Assembly (NCBI GenBank): GCA_903911305.1
Contig: CAIWDB010000434.1
Coordinates: 1-42,194, forward strand
Source of the DNA: an uncultured Methylococcaceae bacterium
GTDB taxonomy: Bacteria; Pseudomonadota; Gammaproteobacteria; Methylococcales; Methylococcaceae
DNA: 42,194 nucleotides
Direction: 5' to 3'
The notes beneath the pieces are model-generated. The model was not told where the DNA came from, did no database searches, and was given only the letters and a program-made list of their open reading frames with translations. How positions within the stretch are numbered: the first letter of the stretch is position 1; the number at the start of each line of letters is the position of its first letter. Both the position numbers and the translations under genes were made by a program. Positions 26,623 to 35,541 of the stretch are shown here, in pieces.

Positions 26623-27147
26623 ATGATGGCGGATATTTTAGAAAAAGCGGCAAAAATCAAATTGGCAATATTTGATGTTGACGGTGTGCTGACCGATGGC
26701 AAACTGTTTTTCGACGAGCATGGCAACGAATACAAGCCGTTCCATTCCCGCGACGGTTTAGGGATATGCCTATTGCGTGAAACTGGCGTTGAAGTCGCTG
26801 TGATTTCAGGCCGGGCATCCAAATCTGTCGCCCAACGCATGGCGAGTTTAGGGATAGAAAGGGTGTTTCAGGGGCAGCGCCACAAACTTATCGCTTATGA
26901 AAGCCTGCGGGCGGAACTAAACCTCGAACCGGAACAAATCGCCCATGTTGGGGACGATTTGCTGGATTTGCCCTTAATGCGAAGGGTCGGCCTGTCAATT
27001 GCCGTGGCCGATGCCCATCCCTCCATCCTACCCTTCGCCCATTGGGTGACGCTGAAGACGGGTGGAAACGGGGCTGTGCGCGAAGTATGCGACTTGATCC
27101 TGGAAGCCCAAGGGAATCTCACCCGCATGATAGAAAACCACTATTAA
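26623..27147 (+). CDS. kdsC: 3-deoxy-D-manno-octulosonate 8-phosphate phosphatase
   Basis: A 174-residue HAD phosphatase without a cap domain, which forms a tetramer in the family. It removes phosphate from Kdo-8-phosphate. Motif 1 is AIFDVDGVLTDG (nucleophile D18, acid D20), motif 2 the Ser in VISGR, and motif 4 HVGDDLLDLP. Two adjacent ATGs (26623 and 26626) can serve as start. It lies 18 bases after kdsD and 7 bases before lptC. Confidence 0.95.
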   Translation: MMADILEKAAKIKLAIFDVDGVLTDGKLFFDEHGNEYKPFHSRDGLGICLLRETGVEVAVISGRASKSVAQRMASLGIERVFQGQRHKLIAYESLRAELNLEPEQIAHVGDDLLDLPLMRRVGLSIAVADAHPSILPFAHWVTLKTGGNGAVREVCDLILEAQGNLTRMIENHY

Positions 27148-27154
27148 ATTGCCA

Positions 27155-27727
27155 ATGACCCTGAACTTCAAAGCCATTGCCTCTAAATTAACCCTAGTAC
27201 TTCTGGCAGGCGGGGCTTGGTGGCTAGCGGAAATGTTAAACCCCAAGGATGCTGTCGAACATAAAGTGGAGCGGGACAATATTGACTATTATTCGAAAAA
27301 TATCACCCGAACCGTTTTAACCACTGAAGGGACGCCAAAGGAAATGCTATTCGCGGAAATGATGACTCACTTCAAAGGCGATGACGACCGGACAGAACTG
27401 GACAAACCCATTCAAACACTGTACAAAAAGGACGGTCAGCCTTGGGTCATACACTCCGAGGAAGGTACATTGCTTGACGGGGGAAAAGTTGTTTTATTGA
27501 ATGGCAATGTTCTGATTACACGTAAGAACGACAAGGGCGAAGAATTGCAGATCATAACCTCTAACGTCAAATACATTCCCGAACAGGATTACGCGGAAAC
27601 CGCCGAGCATGTAAAGATGCTTGGGCCAAACGATGCGAGCACCGGAACCGGTGCCCAAGTGAACTTTGAACCATTTCTTGTCATTAACCTACTCGCCGAT
27701 GTGCGGAGAAAGCATGAAATCCGTTAA
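27155..27727 (+). CDS. lptC: LPS export ABC transporter periplasmic/membrane protein LptC
   Basis: A 190-residue bitopic inner-membrane protein. One N-terminal helix (about 9-28) is followed by a periplasmic beta-jellyroll. Typical LptC features are the Tyr/Asn-rich YYSKNITRTVLTTEG, then EGTLLDGGKVVLLNGNV. It hands LPS from LptB2FG to LptA. I prefer the ATG at 27155 over the TTG at 27149. It overlaps lptA by 14 bases. Confidence 0.92.
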   Translation: MTLNFKAIASKLTLVLLAGGAWWLAEMLNPKDAVEHKVERDNIDYYSKNITRTVLTTEGTPKEMLFAEMMTHFKGDDDRTELDKPIQTLYKKDGQPWVIHSEEGTLLDGGKVVLLNGNVLITRKNDKGEELQIITSNVKYIPEQDYAETAEHVKMLGPNDASTGTGAQVNFEPFLVINLLADVRRKHEIR

Positions 27728-28238
27728 CCTAGCCATCCTACCGGCGATGTTGGCGTTCATCAATTGCCCTGTGCTGGCATTGGACACCGATTCAAAACAA
27801 CCCATGTATATCGAGGCAGATAGCGCAACCTATGACGAGGGCAAGGGAGTGACTGAATATAGAGGCAATGTGCGCTATATACAAGGCAGCATTGAATCGC
27901 TGTCGGACAAAATGATCGTCTACCAAAAGGATGGCAAAACCCAAAAGGTCGAATCATTCGGCAAGCCGACAAGGATCAAGCAGACACCGGAACCCGGCAA
28001 GCCTGATTGGCATGGCCTAGGCTTGAGATCGGAATTTTTCCCCGAGACTAGTGTTTTGATATTGTATGAAAAAGCCATGGCATGGCAAGGCGAGAACCCG
28101 GAATCCAGTAACCGAGTGACCAGCGAGCGTATCCAATACGATAGTAAAAATTCGGTGATGAAGGCTGGCACGCCTACCAGTAAGGGCGATCGGGTTCGGG
28201 TCACCCTGCAACCTGAAAAGGAAGAGGACTCGCAGTAG
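27714..28238 (+). CDS. lptA: LPS transport periplasmic protein LptA
   Basis: A 174-residue periplasmic protein that forms the beta-jellyroll bridge carrying LPS across the periplasm. The N-terminus [18 protein letters not shown] and following VLA are a signal peptide cleaved near residue 22. The mature part starts with [20 protein letters not shown] and [13 protein letters not shown], the classic OstA/LptA pattern. GGAGAAAG lies before the ATG at 27714. An upstream in-frame ATG at 27666 would place the signal peptide inside the protein and is rejected. Confidence 0.93.
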   Translation: MKSVNLAILPAMLAFINCPVLALDTDSKQPMYIEADSATYDEGKGVTEYRGNVRYIQGSIESLSDKMIVYQKDGKTQKVESFGKPTRIKQTPEPGKPDWHGLGLRSEFFPETSVLILYEKAMAWQGENPESSNRVTSERIQYDSKNSVMKAGTPTSKGDRVRVTLQPEKEEDSQ

Positions 28239-28245
28239 CCAACTC

Positions 28246-28971
28246 ATGACTCTCCTCACTACCGAAGCCCTTGAGAAAACTTACAACAAACGGCGTGTCG
28301 TTGATGGCGTGTCACTGCGCATAAACAGCGGAGAGATTGTTGGCCTGCTTGGACCCAATGGTGCAGGCAAAACCACCAGTTTCTATATGATAGTTGGTTT
28401 AATCAGCCCCGACGCGGGAAATATTTTCCTCGATAACCAACCGATCACCCACATGCCCATGCATGCGCGAGCGCGACTCGGGTTAGGCTACTTACCCCAA
28501 GAACCATCCATTTTCCGCAAACTGACAGTCTCCAACAACCTTCGCGCAGTTTTGGAATTGCGCAACGATCTCACCGTTGGTCAGATGGAACTGCGAATCG
28601 AAGAATTGCTGGAAGAATTCAGCATTGCACACCTACGCAACCAACCTGCCCTAGGTCTGTCCGGTGGCGAACGGCGTCGGGTGGAAATCGCGCGCGCATT
28701 GGCCTGTGAACCGCGCTTCATGTTACTAGACGAACCCTTTGCCGGAGTTGATCCGCTGTCTATCATCGACATCCAGAAGATCATCGACCACTTGCGCAAT
28801 CGTGGCATTGGCATTCTCATCACCGAACACAATGTCAGGGAGACTTTAGGCATTTGCGACCGTGCCTATATTCTCAATGAAGGCAGGGTGATTGCCGAAG
28901 GCGATTCAGAGGAAATCGTCGCCAATCAGGAGGTTCGCAAGGTTTATTTGGGTGAAAACTTCTCGCTTTGA
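28246..28971 (+). CDS. lptB: LPS export ABC transporter ATP-binding protein LptB
   Basis: A 241-residue ABC ATPase that powers LPS extraction with LptF and LptG. Walker A GPNGAGKT (36-43), Q-loop YLPQEPS, signature LSGGERRR (138-145), Walker B FMLLDE (158-163), D-loop and switch His in TEHN are all present. Length equals E. coli LptB. It lies 7 bases after lptA and ends the operon. In most relatives rpoN follows; here a minus-strand methyltransferase gene intervenes. Confidence 0.97.
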   Translation: MTLLTTEALEKTYNKRRVVDGVSLRINSGEIVGLLGPNGAGKTTSFYMIVGLISPDAGNIFLDNQPITHMPMHARARLGLGYLPQEPSIFRKLTVSNNLRAVLELRNDLTVGQMELRIEELLEEFSIAHLRNQPALGLSGGERRRVEIARALACEPRFMLLDEPFAGVDPLSIIDIQKIIDHLRNRGIGILITEHNVRETLGICDRAYILNEGRVIAEGDSEEIVANQEVRKVYLGENFSL

Positions 28972-28986
28972 GAAAAGTTCATTTGC

Positions 28987-29026
28987 GCAAAACTAACCCT
29001 CCCTGGGCTTGCTTTTCTAGTTTTGC
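28987..29026. repeat. Inverted repeat between lptB and the methyltransferase gene
   Basis: GCAAAACTA (28987-28995) and TAGTTTTGC (29018-29026) are perfect 9-bp arms around a 22-base spacer, between convergent genes. The second arm covers the methyltransferase stop codon. It might act as a bidirectional stop or be a scar of the insertion. Confidence 0.35.
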
Positions 29027-30444
29027 AGGGTACTTCGTCCTATTGATTTTTCCGAACATAGTTCGGAGAGTATCAGCCTTTCCCATGACATCTCATCGGT
29101 TTCTTTGTAACGGGAAAATGGAAAACCACTGGGCGCATTCTTCTCCTCACCTGACATATGGCTGAGGATGGCACGTCCAACAGCCAATCCGAGTCCAACC
29201 GGAACCGCATTGCCAATCTGCCGGTATTGATCGTTTAGCGACCCGCACACTGTCCAATCATCAGGGAATTGCTGGATACGCTTGTACTCTTCGATTGAGA
29301 GCGGCCTGTTTTCGGTAGGGTGGCAAATATCAGTGGCTGGCATATTGGGGGATGTTACTAATGTGCATGAGGGTTTATCCCAATCCAAACGACGCAAAAA
29401 CCCGGTTTTGCCTCCCCCTGCGTAGTAGGATTTGCCTAGCGCCTCTTTCTGCAACTCTTCCGGTAAATGCTTCCAATACTGACCGCTTTTAAGCAGCCGG
29501 TAGTATCTCAAGCGGTTTTCCGGGAACTCAACATGGTGCTGCCCGACATTTTCCATGCCTGCCAAGGCATCACGCAAGGTTCTCCACTTTGGCAGGTCGA
29601 ATGAAGCGTTCTGCGAATGCGTTGGGGCTAAATGCGGAACCTTGTCACCTCCCTTGTGGCAAATTAGAATCACCCGTTCACGGCTCTGAGGGACACCAAA
29701 ATTGGCGGCATTGTATAGATTGAAACTGACACCGTATCCGCCAGAGCGTAACAAACCGAGTACGTGCAACAACGCCCCGCCGGGATGCTCCCCTTCTCCG
29801 GGAGTCCAGTCATCCCCTCTTTCCGCATGGGGTCTATGGCTCAATGGCGCGGAAAGCAGACCCCGGACATTTTCAATGATGGCATAGCGGGGTCGCAATT
29901 CCAAAATGAGTTCTATATATTTCAGTAGGGCATTACCCCGAACATCGTTGAATCCACGACGTGCCCCGGCGGTCGAAAAGGCTTGGCAGGGAGGGCCACC
30001 GACAATGACATCAATTTCATCATTGGCACAAAGCCCGGCTGCATTCCGAACGTCATCAGCGGAATATTCCCAAATGTTGCCGAGCAAAGCCAAATCGGGT
30101 CGGTTCGTCGCTATGGTACGACGGCAAGCCTTATCCATTTCACAAGCAAGCAGCATGGAGATGCCCGCTTGCTCCAAACCTAAATCCAAACCCATTGCGC
30201 CGGAGAAAAATGATAATGCCTTGATTCTTGGAAGCGGCCCATCTGTTCGGGAATGGTTCGAAGGCAGTGGCCCACCTTGACTGGCGATATATTTCTCAAG
30301 CGCTTGATCCGAGACGACCCAAGCATTTCCAACCCTCACCGCATCAATGACACCCTCTCGAACAAGCACTCTGACACGTTGTTCTGAGAGACCCATGATT
30401 TCTGAGACACTCTTGATTGATAACAGCTTGCTTGGATAAGGCAT
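29017..30444 (-). CDS. DNA (cytosine-5) methyltransferase with an N-terminal HTH domain
   Basis: The 475-residue protein has two parts. Residues 7-53 (LLSIKSVSEIMGLSEQRVRV and onward to ALEKYI) form an excisionase/MerR-like helix-turn-helix of the HTH_17 kind. Residues 73-435 are a C5-cytosine methyltransferase: motif I ALSFFSGAMGLDLGLEQAG, motif IV GGPPCQAFS with catalytic C153, motif VI ENVRG, motif VIII QSRERV, and motif X YRQIGNAVPVGLG. The target site is unknown. There is no endonuclease next to it, so it appears to be an orphan or the remnant of a pair. It splits lptB from rpoN on the opposite strand. Methyltransferases with an N-terminal HTH (M.SsoII, M.EcoRII) are known to repress their own genes; a palindrome in its own promoter suggests the same here. 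Confidence 0.9.
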   Translation of the reverse strand: MPYPSKLLSIKSVSEIMGLSEQRVRVLVREGVIDAVRVGNAWVVSDQALEKYIASQGGPLPSNHSRTDGPLPRIKALSFFSGAMGLDLGLEQAGISMLLACEMDKACRRTIATNRPDLALLGNIWEYSADDVRNAAGLCANDEIDVIVGGPPCQAFSTAGARRGFNDVRGNALLKYIELILELRPRYAIIENVRGLLSAPLSHRPHAERGDDWTPGEGEHPGGALLHVLGLLRSGGYGVSFNLYNAANFGVPQSRERVILICHKGGDKVPHLAPTHSQNASFDLPKWRTLRDALAGMENVGQHHVEFPENRLRYYRLLKSGQYWKHLPEELQKEALGKSYYAGGGKTGFLRRLDWDKPSCTLVTSPNMPATDICHPTENRPLSIEEYKRIQQFPDDWTVCGSLNDQYRQIGNAVPVGLGLAVGRAILSHMSGEEKNAPSGFPFSRYKETDEMSWERLILSELCSEKSIGRSTLQN

Positions 30445-30476
30445 AATATAGAACTCGAAACAAAAACAATACCATA

Positions 30477-30505
30477 AAGATAGGGCAATGCCCTGTAAAC
30501 GTCAA
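30477..30505 (-). promoter_or_regulatory. Predicted promoter of the HTH-methyltransferase gene
   Basis: On the minus strand TTGACG (30505-30500) and TATCTT (30482-30477) are 17 bases apart. A transcript would begin about 26 bases before the ATG at 30444. It diverges from rpoN. Confidence 0.45.
30482..30494. promoter_or_regulatory. Operator-like palindrome inside the methyltransferase promoter
   Basis: AGGGCA and TGCCCT flank one central base, a perfect 6-bp inverted repeat lying in the spacer between the -35 and -10 boxes. A protein bound here would block transcription. The HTH of the methyltransferase itself is the obvious candidate. Confidence 0.4.
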
Positions 30506-30610
30506 TTTTAAAATGATAATTTCGCTAGTATTTCCTCTATCGTCTTTAATCAAGTAGAATATAGTGAAAAGTCGAACAATCTCCTTAGTTAATTTCTAGC
30601 TTACGGGCTT

Positions 30611-32071
30611 ATGAAACAAACCCTTCAATTGCGGCTCGGTCAACAACTGACCATGACCCCACAATTGCAGCAGGCTATTAAGCTGCTGCAAATGTCTACG
30701 CTCGACCTTCAACAGGAAATCCAGCAGGTGCTGGATTCCAATATGATGTTGGAAGTGACCGATGAGGATAACCAGCAACAAGAAAGCACCGAACTCATCG
30801 AACCCGCTGCCATAAGGGAAAGCGAGTTCTCGGAAATACCAAACCTTGATGAAAAATCGGACATCCCCTCGGAACTGCCCGGCGACACATCTTGGGAGGA
30901 TATATTCGATACCATACAGCCATACACCGCATCTTCACACGATGACGATAACGATGACTATATATTCCAGCGCGCGCCGTCACAAACACTGCACGACCAT
31001 TTGCTATGGCAATTGGAAATGTCCATCTTCAGCGAGCATGATTATGCCATCGCCACCGCCATTATCGACTCGATCAATGACGACGGTTATTTGACTGGTT
31101 CGATAGAGGAAATCCATCAAGGCTTGCTTGAACAAATAGAAGATTTGGACTTGGACGAAGTGGCTGCCGTGCTGCATCGCATCCAAAACTTCGACCCGGC
31201 AGGGGTTGCCGCGCTCGACTTGGCTGACTGCCTAAGCTTGCAACTTAAACAACTGTCCGAGGAAACCCAAGGCAGGGAAAAGGCTTTGGAACTGGTTCAA
31301 CATCACTTGGACTTTCTGGCAAAACGTGATTTGGTCAAGCTGAAGAAGGCGTTGGAAATTGAAGACGATGAACTCAACCACGTGATCAGCCTTGTTCGCA
31401 GCCTAGAACCGAAACCCGGACAACAGATCGCCCCCCTTGACAACCAATACATTATCCCGGATGTGATAGTCACGCGAGCAGGCAAGAGATGGCAAGTTGC
31501 CTTAAACCCTGACATTGCCCCCAAATTGCGCGTGAACCCTTTTTACTCCAATATGGTAAAACGCGCTGATAACAGTGCCGACAACACCACGATGAAAAAC
31601 CATCTGCAAGAAGCGCGTTGGTTCATCAAAAGCTTGCAAAGCCGGAATGAAACCCTGCTGAAAGTGGCGAGGTCTATCGTTGATCACCAAATTGACTTTC
31701 TCGAACAGGGAGAGAGAGCCATGAAACCGCTAGTGCTAAGAGATGTCGCTGAAGAGGTTGGTATGCACGAATCGACCATTTCCCGTGTCACCACGCAGAA
31801 ATTCATGCACACCCCAAATGGCATATTCGAGTTCAAATATTTTTTCTCTAGCCATGTTTCCACCGACGCGGGTGGAGAATGTTCAGCCACGGCGATTAAA
31901 GCCCTGCTAAAGGAAATCATCGAACAAGAAGACACGACAAAACCACTAAGCGACCACGCCCTTTCGTCCATGCTTAAGGCTAAAGGCATTAACGTGGCTC
32001 GAAGGACTGTCGCAAAATATCGCGAAGCCCTGTCGATTCAGTCTTCCAACGAAAGAAAAATGAATTCTTAA
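30611..32071 (+). CDS. rpoN: RNA polymerase sigma-54 factor
   Basis: A 486-residue sigma factor for promoters of the GG-N10-GC type, used with AAA+ activators. Region I is Gln-rich (MKQTLQLRLGQQLTMTPQLQ). An acidic region II follows (about 50-120). The core-binding region has DFDPAGV-like NFDPAGVAALDLADCLSLQL. An HTH lies at about 375-395 (LRDVAEEVGMHESTISRVTT), and the RpoN box ARRTVAKYRE is at 463-472. Length is normal. It is followed by hpf after 43 bases. The upstream 166 bases are shared with the divergent methyltransferase gene. Confidence 0.97.
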   Translation: MKQTLQLRLGQQLTMTPQLQQAIKLLQMSTLDLQQEIQQVLDSNMMLEVTDEDNQQQESTELIEPAAIRESEFSEIPNLDEKSDIPSELPGDTSWEDIFDTIQPYTASSHDDDNDDYIFQRAPSQTLHDHLLWQLEMSIFSEHDYAIATAIIDSINDDGYLTGSIEEIHQGLLEQIEDLDLDEVAAVLHRIQNFDPAGVAALDLADCLSLQLKQLSEETQGREKALELVQHHLDFLAKRDLVKLKKALEIEDDELNHVISLVRSLEPKPGQQIAPLDNQYIIPDVIVTRAGKRWQVALNPDIAPKLRVNPFYSNMVKRADNSADNTTMKNHLQEARWFIKSLQSRNETLLKVARSIVDHQIDFLEQGERAMKPLVLRDVAEEVGMHESTISRVTTQKFMHTPNGIFEFKYFFSSHVSTDAGGECSATAIKALLKEIIEQEDTTKPLSDHALSSMLKAKGINVARRTVAKYREALSIQSSNERKMNS

Positions 32072-32114
32072 ATATCAATACCTTATGCACCATTTAAACC
32101 ATTAGGAGTGTGTC

Positions 32115-32408
32115 ATGCAAGTCGATATCACGGGTCACCATATTGAAGTGACTGAAGCCTTGAGAAATTATGTCAACGAGAAATTCCAGCGGTTGGAAAG
32201 GCATTCCGACCATGTGATCGACTCCCATGTCATTCTATCCGTCGAAAAACTCGCCCAGAAAGCCGAAGCAACCGTTCATGTCCACGGCGCAAAATTATTT
32301 GCAGAGGTCGAACATTCCGACCTGTATGCCGCCATAGACGGCTTGATTGACAAACTAGACCGCCAAGTCATCAAACACAAGGAAAAGACGAATGGTCAAG
32401 GCCGTTGA
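32115..32408 (+). CDS. hpf: Ribosome hibernation promoting factor (short form)
   Basis: A 97-residue protein that binds the 30S decoding region and helps form inactive 100S ribosomes. The sequence begins MQVDITGHHIEVTEALRNYV and has the conserved KLDRQVIKHKEK end, typical of short HPF. A strong AGGAG (32103-32107) precedes the ATG. Its place after rpoN is conserved in gammaproteobacteria; ptsN, usually next, is absent. Confidence 0.95.
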   Translation: MQVDITGHHIEVTEALRNYVNEKFQRLERHSDHVIDSHVILSVEKLAQKAEATVHVHGAKLFAEVEHSDLYAAIDGLIDKLDRQVIKHKEKTNGQGR

Positions 32409-32458
32409 CCACCGCTCATATCCCGGTTAACTAGCTTGATGGTTGCTCCCGTAAGCTA

Positions 32459-33349
32459 ATGAAACTGATCATCATCAGTGGCCTGTCAGGATCGGGAAAA
32501 AGCATCGCCTTGGAAACACTTGAAGATTGTGGATATTACTGCATCGACAATCTTCCGGTGGCATTGCTGGACGCTTTTGTCCATCAGTCAATGATCACAA
32601 ACCAGAAGCCATTCCAAAAAACCGCACTGGGAATGGATGCACGAAGTCAAAGCGAAACCATCAGCCAATTTCCTGCCACTAGAAAAATCATTGCCAAACT
32701 TGGGATTGATGTTGAAGTCATCTACCTCCAAGCAGAACCGGCGACTCTGTTGAAGCGTTTCAGTGAAACCCGCCGCAAACATCCCTTGACTGACCGGACC
32801 CACTCGTTAAGCGAAGCCATCGAATTGGAAAGGACACTTTTGGAACCTTTGGCAAGGGAAGCCGATTTATTGATCGACACGACATACTCCAACGTTCACC
32901 AATTGAGGGAATTGATCCATAATCGAGTGGATGCCAAGGCCAATCGTTTAATGTCGCTATTTTTCCAGTCTTTTGGATTTAAAAACGGAATCCCTCTCGA
33001 CACTGACTTTCTGTTCGACGCTCGCTTCCTGCCCAACCCACACTGGGAACCACTGCTGCGAAACAAAACCGGCAAAGATGCAGAAGTGATCGAATTTTTG
33101 CAGCAAAGCAAAGATGCCAAGGCTTATTTTCAGGACATCACAAACCTTTTAGATAGATGGATACCTCGTTTCGAGGCTGAAAACAGAAGTTATCTCACCG
33201 TTTCGATTGGCTGCACTGGAGGCCAACACCGCTCAGTTTATTTAATCGAAGCCCTGGGAAGACATTTTCAAGAAAGTCCTTACAATATATTGATCCGGCA
33301 TCGGGAATTAGCCCAATCCCTGCCAGATGGCCCGCCACTTGCCAAGTGA
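32459..33349 (+). CDS. rapZ: RNase adapter / nucleotide-binding protein RapZ
   Basis: The 296-residue protein has a P-loop domain at the start (ISGLSGSGKSIALE, Walker A at 8-15) and the C-terminal domain with SIGCTGGQHRSVYLIEAL, the signature of RapZ. In E. coli RapZ guides RNase E to the sRNA GlmZ and so controls glucosamine-6-phosphate synthase. Outside enteric bacteria the RNA partner is uncertain. Length is slightly over the E. coli 284. It comes 50 bases after hpf, a position that ptsN usually separates. Confidence 0.95.
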   Translation: MKLIIISGLSGSGKSIALETLEDCGYYCIDNLPVALLDAFVHQSMITNQKPFQKTALGMDARSQSETISQFPATRKIIAKLGIDVEVIYLQAEPATLLKRFSETRRKHPLTDRTHSLSEAIELERTLLEPLAREADLLIDTTYSNVHQLRELIHNRVDAKANRLMSLFFQSFGFKNGIPLDTDFLFDARFLPNPHWEPLLRNKTGKDAEVIEFLQQSKDAKAYFQDITNLLDRWIPRFEAENRSYLTVSIGCTGGQHRSVYLIEALGRHFQESPYNILIRHRELAQSLPDGPPLAK

Positions 33350-33559
33350 CCCTAGGCTGTTTTTAGTAAAAATGTCCAGGTTCTAGTTATTAAGCTAAAC
33401 TTAAGTTTGCCAGCAACATAATAAACCCAAGCCTATGCCCCTTAGTTTGGCAAAAACGATATTATTAATCCTTTACTTATCAGTCTGACAACGAATTAAC
33501 AAGGCTGAATTGGCAATGCTAGGCGATTTCTTATTGTAAAATCCGTGGAGCGTGAAATC

Positions 33560-34138
33560 ATGAAAAAAACACTCATAACTCTCATAACTCTCATAACAAT
33601 TGGTGCAGGCTTGGCTTTTGGCGGTTGCACTGGTTATGGCAACAATAACTCTGGTTACGGCTATAACCCAGGGTATGGCGGAGGCTACGGCAACGTAAAC
33701 CGCCCACCTCCACCGGGAAATTACCCCCCAGGCTACTATGGTGGAAACGGAAACTATGGCAATTATCCTAACCAAAATTACAACCAGGATGCTGTAAAGG
33801 CCATACAGCAGCAGCAAAATGCAATCAATGCCCAAAAGTTCCAAGAGGAAAAGATGAAGGGCCAAATCCAATTGCAACAGCAACAGGCCGATATGCTCAT
33901 GAAGCAAAAACAAGCTGAAATGGAAGTTCAAAGACAGCAAGCCGAATTCTTGGCAAATCAAGAGCAAGCCAAGCAACAGGCCGCATTGCAAGCCCAACAA
34001 CAGCAAGCGGTGATGGAAGCCGAACGTCAAAAGGGTGAAATGCAAATCAAACAACAGCAAGCAGCCTTTTTAGCGGAAAAGCAGAAAAAAGAAGAGCAGG
34101 CAAAATTACGGCAGCAATTGGGGCTACCGCCCGAGTAA
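33560..34138 (+). CDS. Gln-rich putative lipoprotein with a Gly/Tyr/Asn/Pro-rich N-terminal part
   Basis: A 192-residue exported protein. The N-terminus (MKKTLITLITLITIGAGLAF and then GGC) is a signal peptide with a likely lipobox FGGC, so Cys23 may be lipidated; the -3 position is not ideal. Residues 24-80 are low-complexity (Gly, Tyr, Asn, Pro). Residues 82-185 are a charged, Gln-rich stretch (QQQQADML, QAQQQQAVME) likely to be a long helix or coiled coil. No domain is recognised. I chose the ATG at 33560 because GGAG lies 9 bases upstream; the GTG at 33545 is rejected since it spoils the signal peptide. A strong terminator follows. Confidence 0.75.
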   Translation: MKKTLITLITLITIGAGLAFGGCTGYGNNNSGYGYNPGYGGGYGNVNRPPPPGNYPPGYYGGNGNYGNYPNQNYNQDAVKAIQQQQNAINAQKFQEEKMKGQIQLQQQQADMLMKQKQAEMEVQRQQAEFLANQEQAKQQAALQAQQQQAVMEAERQKGEMQIKQQQAAFLAEKQKKEEQAKLRQQLGLPPE

Positions 34139-34235
34139 ACTGGCAATCCTTACTGAACCCAATTGCTGCGATTAAATTGGGGAGGATCAAGCTTGTTGCT
34201 GCGATTGCCTTGACCCTCACTAGTGGACGCTTACT

Positions 34236-34284
34236 GCATGACTACTCGGATACAAACCAGACATCCGAGTCGTCATGCTTTTTT
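34236..34284 (+). terminator. Strong Rho-independent terminator
   Basis: GCATGACTACTCGGAT (34236-34251) pairs with ATCCGAGTCGTCATGC (34263-34278) over 16 positions with a single mismatch, loop of 11, followed by TTTTTT. It ends the transcript of the Gln-rich lipoprotein gene. Confidence 0.9.
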
Positions 34285-34340
34285 CGCGCATTGGTTGAGG
34301 TTTTGACTTAGAACGTCGATAGGAACTATGTGTCGATCAT

Positions 34341-35462
34341 TTAGCGTGAAGCCATTTCTGGTTTTCTAGCCATAACAACCAATTCTTCTCCAGCCACAGG
34401 ATTGCGCATAGATAATTGATCCTCACGAAAAGCGAGTTTTTTCAATTGCCCTGGCAATGAAATATCAGCGCCAGGTTTTTCATTTTTCGAAATTCGATAA
34501 CTCGCCTGGTAAAACCACTGACTGACGGCTCCGGGCAATTTGAACTCAACCTCCGAAAATCCTGTCTGCCCCAACGCCAAGGCCAGTGCCTTCGCCGAAA
34601 ACAAAACCAAATGCCTTGGCGGTTCAAGTCCTCGCCAATCCACCCCAAAATGTTCATGCCCCGGCGCATCCATGTTCGGCGTGGCAAGCCACAACAATCC
34701 ACCGGGTTTAAGCAGACGGTGAATCTCTCGCAAAGCGGCCAAAGGATCATGCAAATGTTCGATGACTTGGCTGAGCATGACGACATCGTAACTTTCTTGC
34801 GGCAAACCTGTTTCAGGCAATGACCCTTCCCTCACTGGAAGTCCCTCGTTAACGGCTGCGGTAACCGCTTGAGCGTCGAATTCCAAACCCTCCGCGTTGT
34901 AGCCTAACTTGATGGCCCTGCGCACGAAAGCGCCACTGCCACAGCCCATGTCCAGCAATCTTGCCCCGGCTGCGGGTGCGGGTAAATGCCTGACATCCCG
35001 CTCGGCCATTGCACGTGTGGCGGGGAATAAATTCATCAGACGAAAGCCAATCGGATGAGCAGGTTTCATAGCCAAGCGAGGGAACCTTGAGTTGAGATAC
35101 CCATTGCGTATGAATGCTAGCCTACGGCCTACGAAAGTGGTAGATGAGAGAAAAACCTCCTCATCCGGGGCGGCATGAGTGTAATATTCAGCATAAGCCA
35201 GCCCAATTGAATCCGGCGTGGGGCGTGGGTCCAAGTAGCCGCATCCACACTCATCACACCGATAGAGCGACCAAACCCCAGGCGCACAGAAAAATATTCG
35301 ATCTGTCAGGCTAGGATGGACGGGCGAACGCGCCATACCCCCGCAAATTGGACAAGACTTGATGCTTTCTTTACCTTCTTCGGGCCATTCTTCTGGATTT
35401 TTTAAGCCCGCACTGATTGTGTCGCCGGCAAAATTCGCCTCGCTTTCGTTTCTTGATACCAT
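34341..35462 (-). CDS. Class I SAM-dependent methyltransferase with N-terminal zinc-ribbon
   Basis: A 373-residue protein. The front carries two Cys pairs (C37-x2-C40 and C69-x2-C72 in CPICGG and CDECGCG) that probably bind zinc. The methyltransferase core follows: motif I LLDMGCGSGAF (169-179), then DVVMLSQVIEHL and LLKPGGLLWLATPN. Proteins of this build occur in bacterial glycan gene clusters and methylate sugars or lipids; the substrate is unknown here. It diverges from the glycosyltransferase gene 79 bases away. The conserved Cys pairs support the chosen start, although the first 30 residues are not conserved. Confidence 0.85.
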   Translation of the reverse strand: MVSRNESEANFAGDTISAGLKNPEEWPEEGKESIKSCPICGGMARSPVHPSLTDRIFFCAPGVWSLYRCDECGCGYLDPRPTPDSIGLAYAEYYTHAAPDEEVFLSSTTFVGRRLAFIRNGYLNSRFPRLAMKPAHPIGFRLMNLFPATRAMAERDVRHLPAPAAGARLLDMGCGSGAFVRRAIKLGYNAEGLEFDAQAVTAAVNEGLPVREGSLPETGLPQESYDVVMLSQVIEHLHDPLAALREIHRLLKPGGLLWLATPNMDAPGHEHFGVDWRGLEPPRHLVLFSAKALALALGQTGFSEVEFKLPGAVSQWFYQASYRISKNEKPGADISLPGQLKKLAFREDQLSMRNPVAGEELVVMARKPEMASR

Positions 35463-35541
35463 CGCATTGTTCCGAAGTGATAGAATTAAAGGAATTCACT
35501 GTTGCACTCTATTTAGTCTACCTCAAAATACGGATAAGTCG

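Noticed and set aside
33510-33542. Promoter-like TTGGCA and TAAAAT upstream of the lipoprotein gene
   Set aside because: The spacing is 21 bases, too long for a standard sigma70 promoter, and no better pairing is visible.
33473-34060. 195-codon minus-strand ORF rich in Leu over the lipoprotein gene
   Set aside because: The Leu runs come from the complement of Gln codons (CAG/CAA) in the real gene; the plus strand has a signal peptide, a ribosome binding site and a strong terminator.
35359-35541. 61-codon upstream extension of the membrane glycosyltransferase
   Set aside because: It is antisense to the start of the methyltransferase gene and adds residues without homology in front of the natural first membrane helix.
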